Positions 44,808 through 54,105 of a stretch of 64,000 bases of DNA are shown here, piece after piece; the first letter of the stretch is position 1; every line of letters starts with the position of its first letter. Source of the DNA: Eubacterium sp. (GTDB taxonomy: Bacteria; Bacillota; Clostridia; Lachnospirales; Lachnospiraceae). Below the pieces are notes generated by a model. The model did no database searches. It had not been told where the DNA came from and worked only from the letters and a program-made list of their open reading frames with translations. The DNA is taken from positions 21,019-85,018 of the forward strand of contig JAFRWY010000080.1 of NCBI GenBank assembly GCA_017437905.1, given 5' to 3'. A program made the position numbers and the translations under genes.

Positions 44808-46640
44808 TCACCTGATCCACTTGCAGGCCGGGGTCGGGACTCCATAGCCCCAGTCTTCATCTACCGCATCGGATACAAGTTCAAATCCGTTCTTTTTCAG
44901 GACAGCCGCGGACGCCTTATTCTCCACCATGGTACTGGCGGTGATGATCTCCATCCCCGCTTCACCGATGAGATAAGTCACAAGCAAAGAGAGGGTCTCC
45001 GCGGCTACCCCCTGTCCCCAAAAACGTTCCAACAGGCGACCTCCTACGCTGACCTTTCGCATCTCCTTGTTGTAGTCGTACATCTCCGCAAGTCCGGCAA
45101 ATTCACCATCCACGTAGATTCCTAAGATCAGAGATTCCTTCAGACACTCGGTATAGAGGTTGTCAATCACATAAGACAAATCCTTATATTTTTTCTCGTA
45201 AAGAAATGTGGGCAGATATCGGTATACCGCTTCGCTTTCCACCAGTTCCTGAAGACCATCCTTATCTTCGTGCATCACCTGCTTCAGTGTCACTCTGTTT
45301 CCTTTTAGATGTGGGATCACACTGAAGAATTCCTTTTTTTCATTTTTCTCCTTCACGATAGAGATAACGACAAAGACCAGCAGGATAAAGGGATAGATCA
45401 AAAACGGGATCATGCTGAATGCGGCCAGTCCGGACAGATTTGCGGCCACTAAAAGCTGGGCGCCGTATGGGATAATGCCCTGAGTGATACAGGAGCAGGT
45501 ATCCATAAGAGAAGCCACTTTCCTGGGTTCCACGCCGTATTCCCGGCTGATATCCTTGGCAATCGGCGCGGCAATGACGATGGCTACCGTGTTATTTGCC
45601 GTTGCCACATCCATAAACGCGGTAAGGAAAGCAATCCCGAACATACCGCCCCTCTTCGATCCCGCTTTCTTCCGGATCATGGCCAGCACGGCTTCGAAGC
45701 CTCCGTTCTCCTTGATCAGCGATGCGATGGAGGCCACAAGTATCGTCACGATCATGGTCTCAAAGATCCCGGAGATTCCACTTCCCATAGAAGCCAGAGT
45801 TGTGGAATACGTAAGAGTACCTGTGAAGCATCCTACGATAGTAAAGAGCGCACATCCGGCAAACAGAACGATAAATACATTGATTCCGATCACGGACAGG
45901 ATCAGCACCGCAAAGTAAGGCAGAGCCTGCCAGATATTGTACGTGTAATCTCCGGCAGCAGTTCCGTCACTGACGATGGCATAGATGATCAGGATGATCA
46001 GCGTTATGGCCGCCGCCGGAAGCGCCACACGGATATTCGTCCGGAACTTGTCTTTCATTTCAACGCCCTGGGTTTTGGTCGCCGCTATGGTCGTATCGGA
46101 AATGAAGGAAAGATTGTCTCCGAACATGGATCCGCCCACGATGACGCCCACACAGAGTGCCTTGGACAGCCCGCCGTTATCCGCAACTGCCACGGCAATG
46201 GGTGCCAGCAGCGAAATCGCGCCCACGCTGGTCCCCATGGACATGGATATGATACAGGAAATAAGGAACAATCCGGGAACAGTAAACCGTCCGGGGATGA
46301 TACTGAGTAAAAGATTTGCCGTGCTGTCAGCCCCACCCGCAGCACCGGCTATACCGCTGAACGCTCCGGCCAGGATAAAGATGAACAGCATAATCACGAT
46401 ATTGTCATCTCCTATCCCCTTGGCACAGACATGGATCTTTTCATCAAAGGTCAGGGATCTGTTCTGCAGAAAAGCCACAATAAGTGATATTGAAAATGCA
46501 AGAACAACAGAAACCACATAGAAGCCCATAACGCCTTCTGTCGGATTGATGTACTGAAAATAGATCCCGTTGCCGAGATACAGGATCAGGAAAAGGGCGA
46601 TGGGGAATAATGCTTTTTTGTTTGGTTCTTTTTTGGTCAT
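44808..46640 (-). CDS. NhaC-type Na+/H+ antiporter fused to a GNAT acetyltransferase
   Basis: 610 residues. Residues 1 to about 440 are a polytopic NhaC antiporter (MSMGTSVGAISLLAPIAVAV, GSMFGDNLSFISDTTIAATK, FMDVATANNTVAIV). Residues about 455-610 are a RimJ/RimL-type GNAT domain: GNRVTLKQVMHEDKDGLQEL, SVGGRLLERFWGQGVAAETL (acetyl-CoA loop) and NKASAAVLKKNGFEL. The join VVISIVKEKNEKKEFFSVIPHLKGN is continuous in frame, with no stop or start-site clue to two genes. The substrate of the acetylase is unknown. Confidence 0.88.
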   Translation of the reverse strand: MTKKEPNKKALFPIALFLILYLGNGIYFQYINPTEGVMGFYVVSVVLAFSISLIVAFLQNRSLTFDEKIHVCAKGIGDDNIVIMLFIFILAGAFSGIAGAAGGADSTANLLLSIIPGRFTVPGLFLISCIISMSMGTSVGAISLLAPIAVAVADNGGLSKALCVGVIVGGSMFGDNLSFISDTTIAATKTQGVEMKDKFRTNIRVALPAAAITLIILIIYAIVSDGTAAGDYTYNIWQALPYFAVLILSVIGINVFIVLFAGCALFTIVGCFTGTLTYSTTLASMGSGISGIFETMIVTILVASIASLIKENGGFEAVLAMIRKKAGSKRGGMFGIAFLTAFMDVATANNTVAIVIAAPIAKDISREYGVEPRKVASLMDTCSCITQGIIPYGAQLLVAANLSGLAAFSMIPFLIYPFILLVFVVISIVKEKNEKKEFFSVIPHLKGNRVTLKQVMHEDKDGLQELVESEAVYRYLPTFLYEKKYKDLSYVIDNLYTECLKESLILGIYVDGEFAGLAEMYDYNKEMRKVSVGGRLLERFWGQGVAAETLSLLVTYLIGEAGMEIITASTMVENKASAAVLKKNGFELVSDAVDEDWGYGVPTPACKWIR

Positions 46641-46676
46641 GGCAGGTCTCCTTGGCGGTCGCGTAGCATTTATCCC

Positions 46677-46682
46677 ATTATA
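46677..46682 (-). promoter_or_regulatory. -10 box of the NhaC-GNAT gene
   Basis: TATAAT on the minus strand, 37 bases ahead of the start at 46640. The -35 region is poor. The 46641-46962 gap otherwise contains only this, the plus-strand promoter below and AT-rich sequence. Confidence 0.5.
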
Positions 46683-46873
46683 GCAGATTACACCTTATGG
46701 TGCTATTTTTTCATGGGCTACATTTTGTCGCATTATACTCCTCATCCAAAGCAAAGTATAAACGTCTCGATGTTCAAAATTCGTCCCATCATCCAAGCCT
46801 TCCATATGAATCTCTCTGTTGTTACCACACCCCTCAGTTTTAATTATTTTTTTGAACGAAAACCGGTACAAAT

Positions 46874-46902
46874 TTGTCCGCGCGGTTTCATTATAGTATA
46901 AT
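46874..46902 (+). promoter_or_regulatory. Promoter of the WYL-type regulator fragment
   Basis: TTGTCC (46874-46879) and TATAAT (46897-46902), spacer 17; the start codon is 61 bases downstream with GAGGAGG at good spacing. Confidence 0.65.
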
Positions 46903-46962
46903 AAAAGGTAGGATGGTTTGCCCGGACGCAAATTAGTTTAAGACAAAGAGGAGGAAACCGGC

Positions 46963-47355
46963 ATGGAAAAAGGGATGTTCCCCGTAGCGATCTACAAATT
47001 CATTAAAGAAAACTCAGACGAAGAAAAGAGCTTAACTCCAATGGATATCTATAAGTTTCTCAGGACTTATACCCCTGATATCCAGGAGGACAGCACCTGG
47101 AAAACCGTTTCCCGCAATCTTGAAAAGCTGGCAGATCAATTTACGGAGATCCGTATTGTTTACAAGAATGGATATGAGCACACCAAGAACGTCAGGTTTT
47201 CATTCCCGGATATCGAAAGCATCTACTTTGCTCAGAAGTTTACCACAAATGATGTCCGCATCATTTCTGATGTTATTATTTCTGATAACGTCTCACAAAT
47301 TCCTTCATACAGTTTTCCTGATAAGGTAACGTCTTTTCAATCATATTCGCGTTGA
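46963..47355 (+). pseudogene. 5' fragment of a WYL-type transcriptional regulator
   Basis: The first 105 residues look like the start of a Clostridial WYL-family regulator: MDIYKFLRTYTPDIQEDSTWKT (helix-turn-helix), SRNLEKLADQF, and FTTNDVRIISDVIIS. In this family the last motif is followed by a SKFI-type helix and the WYL domain; here it changes to DNVSQIPSYSFPDKV, which is the antisense of the neighbouring gene's end, and stops. The promoter and ribosome-binding site are intact. Likely a regulator truncated by deletion at about 47276. Confidence 0.65.
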
Positions 47356-47797
47356 AATGCAGCTTATTCCCATCCGCCAGTTTGATCGCGATCGTCTTTA
47401 CACTCTTTCTGATCCCGTAATAGTTTTTCACCGAAATATCCGCTAATTCCTGATAGTAGTAGTAAAAAAATCCCTCGTAGCACGGACTCATTTTCTCCGG
47501 ATTGAGCCGGAGTCCACCGCCCTTCAATGGCATGATCCCGACACCGTTTTCCGTGAGATTCAGCAGTGCAAAGAAGTAATCATAGATCTGTCCTACCCTC
47601 AGATCTCTTTCTCTTCCGATGATTCCTCCCACCACATATCCGATAGCCCCGAAGGCTCCTTCACCCATCATTGAACCTGTAAATGAAGCGCTTTTTGACT
47701 GGTCTACGATAGTTCCGAATATGCAGTTATCTCTGCCGATCCAGTTTACCTTTTGAAAAATCTCATACGCTCCCCGGTAGGTTCCGAAATTATCCAC
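47276..47797 (-). CDS. Hypothetical protein, possibly PH-like
   Basis: 173 residues, no signal peptide. GSMMGEGAFGAIGYVVGGIIG is a Gly-rich, possibly membrane-inserting stretch near 40-60; YYGIRKSVKTIAIKLADGNKL near 135 resembles the end strand-helix of PH-like bacterial domains. I do not recognise a family with confidence. Start GTG at 47797 has GGAGGAAG upstream. It begins 23 bases after the MATE remnant and overlaps the regulator fragment tail to tail by 80 bases. Confidence 0.6.
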   Translation of the reverse strand: MDNFGTYRGAYEIFQKVNWIGRDNCIFGTIVDQSKSASFTGSMMGEGAFGAIGYVVGGIIGRERDLRVGQIYDYFFALLNLTENGVGIMPLKGGGLRLNPEKMSPCYEGFFYYYYQELADISVKNYYGIRKSVKTIAIKLADGNKLHFNANMIEKTLPYQENCMKEFVRRYQK

Positions 47798-47820
47798 GTC
47801 ATTCTTCCTCCGTCATTTTA

Positions 47821-49168
47821 TCACCGTACTTCGAATGCATTCCGGTTATAGCTTAAGGTCAGGAAATGTGCCTTCCTGCTGGTGTAGGTTGCGATCAGGT
47901 TTGCAAGTACATAAGCGCGCAGGGACTGTACATTCTGATCTTCGTCCGTAAGATCCAGGGTCACGCCATCGTCCCTGGTGATCAGGTGGATAGTCTCCCC
48001 CGCTTCCACTGCACATTCCGCAAGCACCTTTCTTTCCGGATTCTTTTCATAGACCAGCATAAAGAATTCCTCGAAGAGCAGCATGGTCTCATTGATCTGC
48101 CGTTCGGAGCAGCCCTGCTCCTTCAGGGAGTCTCCGATCTGATTCCTTACGTGGATGACGGTTTCCGGTCTGACTTCAAAATCGTACAGCTTTCTGGACC
48201 GGTTCTTCTCCTTCTCCACGAGGAAGAGTGCATAATTCTCCCGGCCGTACCTGAGACTTACGTACAGGACCAGCAGCAGATACCCGGCCGGCTGGGCGAT
48301 CATAAGTCCCACAAACATTCCGTAGACGCCGCCGATCCAGCCTCCCAGGATCGCGAAGGGGATGGCCGGAAGGATATCCCGCAGCGCGCAGACCAGACAC
48401 CGAGAGGAATCCTGTTGATCAGGATGTAGTAGGAAGAATCAAGGTACATCCGGCATGGAAAAACAGGGTCACTGCCAGAAGGCGAAGGCCCCAGGCAGCC
48501 TGTTCCGCGATCCCCGGGTCCGTGATCCCCAGGGCACCGGTGATCGGTGTGGCAAGGGCGATCAGAAGAAGCGATAGGATCAGGCTCTCGATTCCGACAC
48601 TCTTTCTGGCCAGTCTCCAGACCTCCCGTACTCCCGGATACGTCTCCTCTCCCAGATACATGCTCATGATCGGCGTGACAGCCTCCCCGATCCCGTCAAA
48701 GACAAGTTGTATTTCCCTGATCAGGGCCACGACAGAAACAAGGATAATACTCTCCACTCCGAAATAGCCGACCACATAGATATTGATCACTGCCGTAGCA
48801 AATGAGATAAAGAAATAGGCACTTGCATCCATAACGCTGTATGATACGATCTCTCCCAGAATTTTTAATGAGAAACCCAGTATCAGCCGGAGAGAATTCT
48901 TCTTCAGGAAGAAATGCAGGAACAGTACGAAGAATGAAGCCCCAAGACTGATAAAGGACGCCAGTCCCAGGCCGGACACTCCCATGGCGTGACAGAGCAG
49001 GACGCCCAGAAGTACGTTCCCTCCGCCGGATACGATATTTGCCGCCATGCTGATCATTTCGTCTCCGTCCGCGAAGATCATTCCCGTCAGCAGATAATTG
49101 GCCGGCATCAGAAGCACCACGAAACGGATCCAGACCAGGTACTCATGAGCCGCCGCAACTTCCCGTAC
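47821..49168 (-). pseudogene. Frameshifted, 5'-deleted MATE transporter with HATPase-like tail
   Basis: Three frames must be joined: 49168-48425 (EYLVWIRFVVLLMPANYLL to LFFHAGCTLI), about 48425-48392 (SYYILINRIPLGVWSA) and about 48390-47821 (RDILPAIPFAILGGWIGGVYG, then the tail MLLFEEFFMLVYEKNP and TRDDGVTLDLTDED). The stop at 48419 and the second shift about 30 bases further break it. The first about 150 residues are missing: an in-frame TAG at 49171-49169 precedes VREVAAAHEYLVW. It is a paralogue of the intact MATE-HATPase at 33311. Confidence 0.85.
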
Positions 49169-49189
49169 CTATACCACAAATTCCTTTTG

Positions 49190-49836
49190 TCAGTGGTCGA
49201 TGAGACAGAGCAGCGTTCCGCTGACTCCGAATACCCAGTGCACGATCCAGACCCCCAGGATATTCTGCTGTTTCTCATAAAGAATACCCTCAAGTCCCGC
49301 AAGGATCGCAGCACCGACCATGAACAGGAAGCCGAAATGGATATGCAGCGCTGCAAAGATCAGGGAGGACAGAATGATCGCCATCACCTGCGGGTGCCCG
49401 CTGCTTATGATGTTTCTGAGGTTTCCCTGCATGACGCTTCTTGCCACGAATTCCTGAACGCCTGCCGTCGCAATATATGCCAGCTGCCGGAAACCGAAGC
49501 GGCCGATATCAAAGAACGGTGCATCCGGCTCGAAACTGTCCGGCTTGATCAGACGTGCTCCTGCCTTCAGAAGCACCAGGAAGACAAATGCGCCCACAGC
49601 AACGATCAGCGCCACACGGATCGTCTTCCAGGGTTTTGCGGTTCCGATACCGAGATCCTTCCAGGTAAGACTGGTATGTCTCAGGATGTAGAACAGCATG
49701 ACGATACCCAGAAGCTCCACGCCGTGTGTCATATAATCAGTGGAAAACGGACGTCCGATAAACTCCCAGAAGGCATAGACCAGCATCCAGCCGCAGAACG
49801 CAAAGAGAAATGCCGTAAATGTTTTGGAGGAATCAT
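49190..49836 (-). pseudogene. CPBP-family membrane protease fragment
   Basis: Reading from about 49836 gives HDSSKTFTAFLFAFCGWMLV, several membrane helices, TAGVQEFVARSVMQGNL (usual EExxxR motif reduced to QExxxR), LIFAALHIHFGFLF and VHWVFGVSGTLLCL, the order expected of a CPBP (CAAX-like) intramembrane protease. An ATG at 49786 could start a shorter product lacking the first helix. No own ribosome-binding site is seen and the 5' end is joined out of frame to a PAS fragment, so I treat it as probably broken. Confidence 0.6.
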
Positions 49837-50106
49837 GTACGGAACCTTCTCTACCGTAGTCTTCTCCTTATGGTACAGCGCGTCGAAAATTGCTTCGTTG
49901 AAGCTGTCATTGTAATCATTTTCCGTGATCAGGGAAAACCGGGTACCATCCTCCCGATAACCCTCATTTACCTCGAACATCCGGGCTGCAGGACCGTTCA
50001 CGTATACGATCCTTCCCTTTTTATCCAGCACAAGGACAGCCGAGCTCATGTCCCGGAGGACACGCTCGGAAAATGCATATTGATTCTGACTCTGATTCTC
50101 TTTCAT
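49834..50106 (-). pseudogene. PAS-domain fragment
   Basis: 91 residues of PAS domain (SSAVLVLDKKGRIVYVNGPA, ARMFEVNEGYREDGTRFSLI, EKTTVEKVPYM) that then runs out of frame into the CPBP gene and stops at 49729. The output domain (phosphatase, kinase or cyclase) is lost. Likely one end of the same deletion that removed the start of the CPBP gene. Confidence 0.65.
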
Positions 50107-50224
50107 TACTTCCCCCGAATCCGAAAAAACCGTAAATCAGCATACTTCAAATAAAGATCATTTGTCAATATCCGTGCCCCAGGCTGCGAACACCGATCCC
50201 CCAGACTCCCCCGGATCAGTGCAA

Positions 50225-50275
50225 CGAAAAAAAAGGCGGAGCCTCCGTCTTTCGTGAAAAAGACGTAAACTCCGC
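50225..50275 (-). terminator. Rho-independent terminator of the 50298 gene
   Basis: On the minus strand GCGGAG pairs with CTCCGC and, inside, CGTCTTT with AAAGACG; eight T follow. It lies 23 bases after the stop. The rest of the gap 50107-50297 shows nothing else. Confidence 0.85.
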
Positions 50276-50297
50276 TCCGTTCATTTCATATCTGAAA

Positions 50298-50732
50298 TTA
50301 TTTCTTGTTCATTTCATTGGAAACCTTTTCAAGCTGAGCCTTTAATTCATCGCCGAACTGGGCATCCGTCATATCTGCCGGCTTTGCATCCACTGCCTTC
50401 GAAATAAAACCGATGATACCAAGTGACTTAAATCCTTCTGCTCCGGTGGAGATCAGCGAAACCTCCGGACCCATCTGATCAGCGGTTTCCTTCAGCTTAT
50501 TTGCAAAGGATCCCATACCGATCTGGGTAACGATTGCAAGAAAGATTCCGACGATACCACAAATGATGGCGCCCATCTTCTTCTGGCCTTCCTCTGCTTC
50601 CTTGTTCTTCTTAACTCTGAGCAGGATCGCAAGTCCTGCAAGGACAACGACGATACCTACACCGACCCATCCTGCAATGAAGGATCCGATCAACCCAATA
50701 ATGATCGCGATTACACCAAGTGCTGTTGCCAT
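50298..50732 (-). CDS. Small membrane protein (DUF4190-like)
   Basis: 144 residues with three hydrophobic segments (ALGVIAIIIGLIGSFIAGWV, VGVGIVVVLAGLAILL, AIICGIVGIFLAIVTQI) separated by a Lys/Glu-rich loop, then a soluble tail (DMTDAQFGDELKAQLEKV). Resembles DUF4190-type proteins; function unknown. AAAGGAGG precedes the ATG; it has its own terminator. Confidence 0.78.
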   Translation of the reverse strand: MATALGVIAIIIGLIGSFIAGWVGVGIVVVLAGLAILLRVKKNKEAEEGQKKMGAIICGIVGIFLAIVTQIGMGSFANKLKETADQMGPEVSLISTGAEGFKSLGIIGFISKAVDAKPADMTDAQFGDELKAQLEKVSNEMNKK

Positions 50733-50887
50733 AAATCTGCCTCCTTTAACTCATATCCTTTTTTATTTTTGTGGCCCAATCGTATCATACGGTTTGTCAC
50801 AGAACTGTCACACGTTCCATCTCCACATTATATAGGAAATGCTTTACAATTTCAAATAAAATTCATCCTGAAACTGCCCGAAGGCAA

Positions 50888-51178
50888 CTACAGATCGTTT
50901 GAAATAGTGAAGGTATCGTCCGTTTCCAGAAAATCCTTCTTCTCCCGTTCCTTCATAAGATCCATGGCAGATTCCTTTTTGAGTGACGGATCCACCGCTG
51001 TCTCTTCTGTTTTTTCTGCCGCCAGCTCTGTCTTTGCTTCCGCCTCCGCCTTCCGTGAGGTAAGTGCCTTCAGGATGTAAATGCCGATGATCAGTACTGC
51101 AGTTACGATAAATATTCCCAGGAGTCCGTTTCCCATGATCGGAAGGGAGTCCAGAAAAGCATCCGTATCTATCTTCAT
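50888..51178 (-). CDS. OadG-like gamma subunit of a Na+-pumping decarboxylase
   Basis: 96 residues: one N-terminal membrane helix (LLGIFIVTAVLIIGIYILKAL) and an Ala/Glu/Lys-rich cytoplasmic tail, as in OadG/MmdD assembly subunits. Starts 12 bases after the beta subunit with AGGAGGG upstream. The usual carboxyltransferase and biotin carrier subunits are not in the window. Confidence 0.78.
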   Translation of the reverse strand: MKIDTDAFLDSLPIMGNGLLGIFIVTAVLIIGIYILKALTSRKAEAEAKTELAAEKTEETAVDPSLKKESAMDLMKEREKKDFLETDDTFTISNDL

Positions 51179-51190
51179 ATTACTGCCCTC

Positions 51191-52324
51191 CTATCGTGCG
51201 ATCAGGTTAAGGATCAGACCTCCGGCGATAACGGAAGCGATCTGGCCTGAAACATTGATTCCGATGGTATGCGTAAGAAGGAAGTTGGCGCTGTCCTCCT
51301 CAAGTCCGAGTTTATGAACCACTCTGGCAGACATGGGAAATGCGGAAATTCCCGCTGCACCGATCATCGGATTAATCTTCTTCTTTGAGAAGAGATTGAT
51401 CAGCTTGGCGAAAAGAACGCCGCCGGCTGTATCAAAAATAAATGCCACAAGTCCGAGTCCCAGGATCAGCAGTGTCGTCGGATCCAGGAAAGCATCTGCC
51501 TGCATCTTCTCCGCAATGGTGATACCCAGGAAAAGGGTGATCAGGTTCGACAGAACCGACTGTGCCGTTTTGGACAGGGAATCCAGCACGCCGCATTCCC
51601 GGATCAGGTTACCGAACATCAGGAAACCGATCAGTGCCACTGCATTCGGAGCTACCAGACCGGTAAGAATGGTAACGAAGATCGGGAAGATGATCTTTGC
51701 GGTTTTCGATACATTTCCCGCCTTATATTCCATACGGATCCTTCGTTCTTTTTTGGTCGTAAGGAGTTTGATGACCGGCGGCTGTACGATGGGTACAAGC
51801 GCCATATAGGAATATGCTGCGACGATGATCGCTCCGATATATTTGGTTCCGAAATAGTTGGCCACGAAAATGGATGTGGGGCCATCGGCTGCACCGATGA
51901 TGGCGATGGAGGCCGCATCCTTCAGTTCAAATCCGAACAGGGAAGCCATGCTGAGGGTAAAGAAGATTCCGAACTGGGCGGCCGCACCGAAGATCATCAG
52001 CTTCGGATTCGATAGCAGCGGTCCGAAATCGATCATGGCACCGATTCCGACAAAAAGCAGAAGCGGGAAAAGTTCGTTCGCGATCCCGTTATTGAAAAGG
52101 ATCGAGATGGGACCTTCCTGAACAACTCCGTCCGTGGTCTGGGTGATCGCACCGGACAGGGGAAGGTTCACCAGGATCGCTCCGAAACCGATGGGCAAAA
52201 GAAGTGTCGGCTCCATCTTCTTCCTGATGGCGAGGTAGATCAGGATCCCCCCGATGATCCACATGACCACCTGTTTAATATTCAGATTCAGAACATTAGA
52301 AAACAGTGACTCCAATCCATCCAT
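51191..52324 (-). CDS. Beta subunit of a Na+-translocating decarboxylase (OadB/MmdB/GcdB)
   Basis: 377 residues, nine or more helices. LFVGIGAMIDFGPLLSNPKL near 95, AIIGAADGPTSIFVANYFG (the Na+-site Asp) near 145, and TAGGVLFAKLINLFSKKKIN near 305 are strongly conserved. It exports Na+ as the partner enzyme decarboxylates oxaloacetate, methylmalonyl-CoA or glutaconyl-CoA; which one is unclear without the alpha subunit. AAAGGAG precedes the ATG; a promoter is at 52370-52398. Confidence 0.92.
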   Translation of the reverse strand: MDGLESLFSNVLNLNIKQVVMWIIGGILIYLAIRKKMEPTLLLPIGFGAILVNLPLSGAITQTTDGVVQEGPISILFNNGIANELFPLLLFVGIGAMIDFGPLLSNPKLMIFGAAAQFGIFFTLSMASLFGFELKDAASIAIIGAADGPTSIFVANYFGTKYIGAIIVAAYSYMALVPIVQPPVIKLLTTKKERRIRMEYKAGNVSKTAKIIFPIFVTILTGLVAPNAVALIGFLMFGNLIRECGVLDSLSKTAQSVLSNLITLFLGITIAEKMQADAFLDPTTLLILGLGLVAFIFDTAGGVLFAKLINLFSKKKINPMIGAAGISAFPMSARVVHKLGLEEDSANFLLTHTIGINVSGQIASVIAGGLILNLIAR

Positions 52325-52369
52325 TGAGATAAACTCCTTTCGGGTATTCTACCGAAATACTACGATGCC

Positions 52370-52398
52370 ATTATAGCACCGCTCTCCTTCCATCACAA
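52370..52398 (-). promoter_or_regulatory. Promoter of the OadB-OadG pair
   Basis: On the minus strand TTGTGA (52398-52393) and TATAAT (52375-52370) with a 17-base spacer, 46 bases ahead of the start. A small hairpin (TTTCGG/CCGAAA) lies near the ribosome-binding site. Confidence 0.75.
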
Positions 52399-52514
52399 CA
52401 CAAAGCCATTCATGATTTATAGTTTCCGCGCCGTAAACCGACTTATTTCCGTATTTTCCGGCACGGAAGTATGGCCCGGTTTGCTGTCCCGGAAACCTTC
52501 GCGGTCAGAGTATG

Positions 52515-53339
52515 TCACACCGGATCGTAAAACTTCCCCTGTCTACGTCCTGCCGTCATAAACCGCCAGGCCGCCTTACGCTTAGTCAGCCATTGGATAT
52601 GCGCATCGTTTTTCGTGGTACCGAGTATCCGGTTTACAAGGAAACCCGCCACCACACCGGGACGGTCACCCAGAATATTATAGACCTGTTTCGTCTTTTC
52701 CGAAAGCTCTATATCCTCCTGTCCGCCCAGAGCATGGTTAGTGAAATCCGTGATCATGATCCCGGGAGACAGCCGTCCTATCTTAACCCTGCTGCCCCGT
52801 TCCTCCAGTTCCCGGGCAAATGCCCTTGTGAAGTAGGTCACCGCCCTTTTCCCGGTGCCGTACATACTGAGGCCCATGATGATGGCGTCATTGCTGCCGT
52901 GACCTTCCACATTGTAGATCATCCCGCCGTCCGGCTGCTGTTCCATCTGCAGCGCTGCCAGACGGGTACCGAGGATCGTGCCGCGAAGATCCACATTCAG
53001 GATCCGGTCGATCTCCTCCTCGGAAAGCTCCCACAGGGCTTTATCCGGCTGGTTCACTCCCGCATTGTTGATCCAGATATCCACATGCCCGAACCGCTCC
53101 ACGGCCCGGTCCAGCAGTTTCTTAAGATCCCCGGACACGGAAATATCCCCCGCCACGCCGAGGACTCCCGCTTCACTTTCGATCCGTTCCAGTTTCTTCA
53201 CTGTCACGGCGACCTGCTTTTCGTCCCTGCCGTTTACTACCACATGCAGTCCCTTCTTCCGGAACCGCCGGACCATTTCATATCCGAGGCCCTTTGTACT
53301 TCCGGTGATCACAACCACCCTGTCCGATGTATTCGCCAT
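52515..53339 (-). CDS. Short-chain dehydrogenase/reductase (SDR)
   Basis: 274 residues. Rossmann motif ITGSTKGLGYEM, NNAG near 90, and catalytic YxxxK in SMYGTGKRA near 165; the usual catalytic Ser is not obvious in NVEGHGSNDAIIMG, though the Ser of GHGSND could serve. LSPGIMITDF is the substrate loop. The EGHGSN section resembles chlorophyll-b-reductase/ketosphinganine-reductase-like SDRs more than FabG. GGGAGG precedes the ATG. Substrate unknown. Confidence 0.87.
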   Translation of the reverse strand: MANTSDRVVVITGSTKGLGYEMVRRFRKKGLHVVVNGRDEKQVAVTVKKLERIESEAGVLGVAGDISVSGDLKKLLDRAVERFGHVDIWINNAGVNQPDKALWELSEEEIDRILNVDLRGTILGTRLAALQMEQQPDGGMIYNVEGHGSNDAIIMGLSMYGTGKRAVTYFTRAFARELEERGSRVKIGRLSPGIMITDFTNHALGGQEDIELSEKTKQVYNILGDRPGVVAGFLVNRILGTTKNDAHIQWLTKRKAAWRFMTAGRRQGKFYDPV

Positions 53340-53385
53340 AAGTTTACCTCCCGGTCATATTTCTGTTTTTATATTGCTCAATCTT

Positions 53386-54043
53386 TCAGCTGAAAAGATC
53401 ATTCATCGTGATCACCATCTGGATCAGGTTTGCGTATCCATTATTCACAAGGCCATAAGTAGTGATCAGTGAGTGAATGCATCGATCAGTTGATATACTG
53501 CATTCTTCTTTTTATTCTCAAAAGGACGGTAGCAACGGATAAAACCACAGCTTTCCAGTTCTTCCAGCCGACGTGTCAAGTCTCCGGAATTCGCAATTCC
53601 CGCGGTACGGATGATATCTTCTCTGGTCATTCCTGCTTTCACCGTTCCCAGCGCTTTTACAATCCGGATATAGATTTCAGGATTCAGGATAGTTCATCCA
53701 AAAATACTATTTTTTTCTCTTCGGTTGACCGGATGATCAGCCGTTTCAGCCCATCGAATGCCTGAATCCAATTTGAAGGATTTTTTTTATATGTTTCCCC
53801 CCGCAATTCAACCGCCGATATAAATCCATTCAATTGTTCCCTAAGACCGCTTCCATAGATTCCGGAGTGCTGAAAGGTAAAACGATTTCCATATACCTCC
53901 CGGATCAGATGCGTCTTCCCGACTCTCCTTCTTCCGTATACCGCAATAAAATGCGATCTATCGTCACAAACTGCGGCATCCATGATTTCAATTTCTTTGT
54001 TCCTTCCAACCAGCATGCGTTCTATTCCTCGCTTAATCCGCAT
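53386..54043 (-). pseudogene. Decayed AAA-type ATPase (DUF234-like) with internal deletions
   Basis: Reading from 54043 gives MLVGRNKEIEIMDAAVCDD, a Walker A AVYGRRRVGKTHLIRE and Walker B KKIVFLDELS, then a stop. About 15 bases later another frame continues the C-terminal half: NPEIYIRIVKALGTVKAGMT, NSGDLTRRLEELESCGFIRC, ending LIDAFTH, and a third frame ends TTYGLVNNGYANLIQMVITM to NDLFS at 53386. At least two deletions and frame changes. Such ATPases are common, lineage-specific and of unknown role. Confidence 0.82.
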
Positions 54044-54105
54044 ATTTTCATATAGTTTAAGCGAAGTATATCACAAAAACACAACTCAGTTCATGATAAA
54101 CGCAG

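Noticed and set aside
46695-46931. 78-codon minus-strand frame in the NhaC/WYL gap
   Set aside because: It runs through the likely plus-strand promoter, has no ribosome-binding site and matches nothing I recognise.
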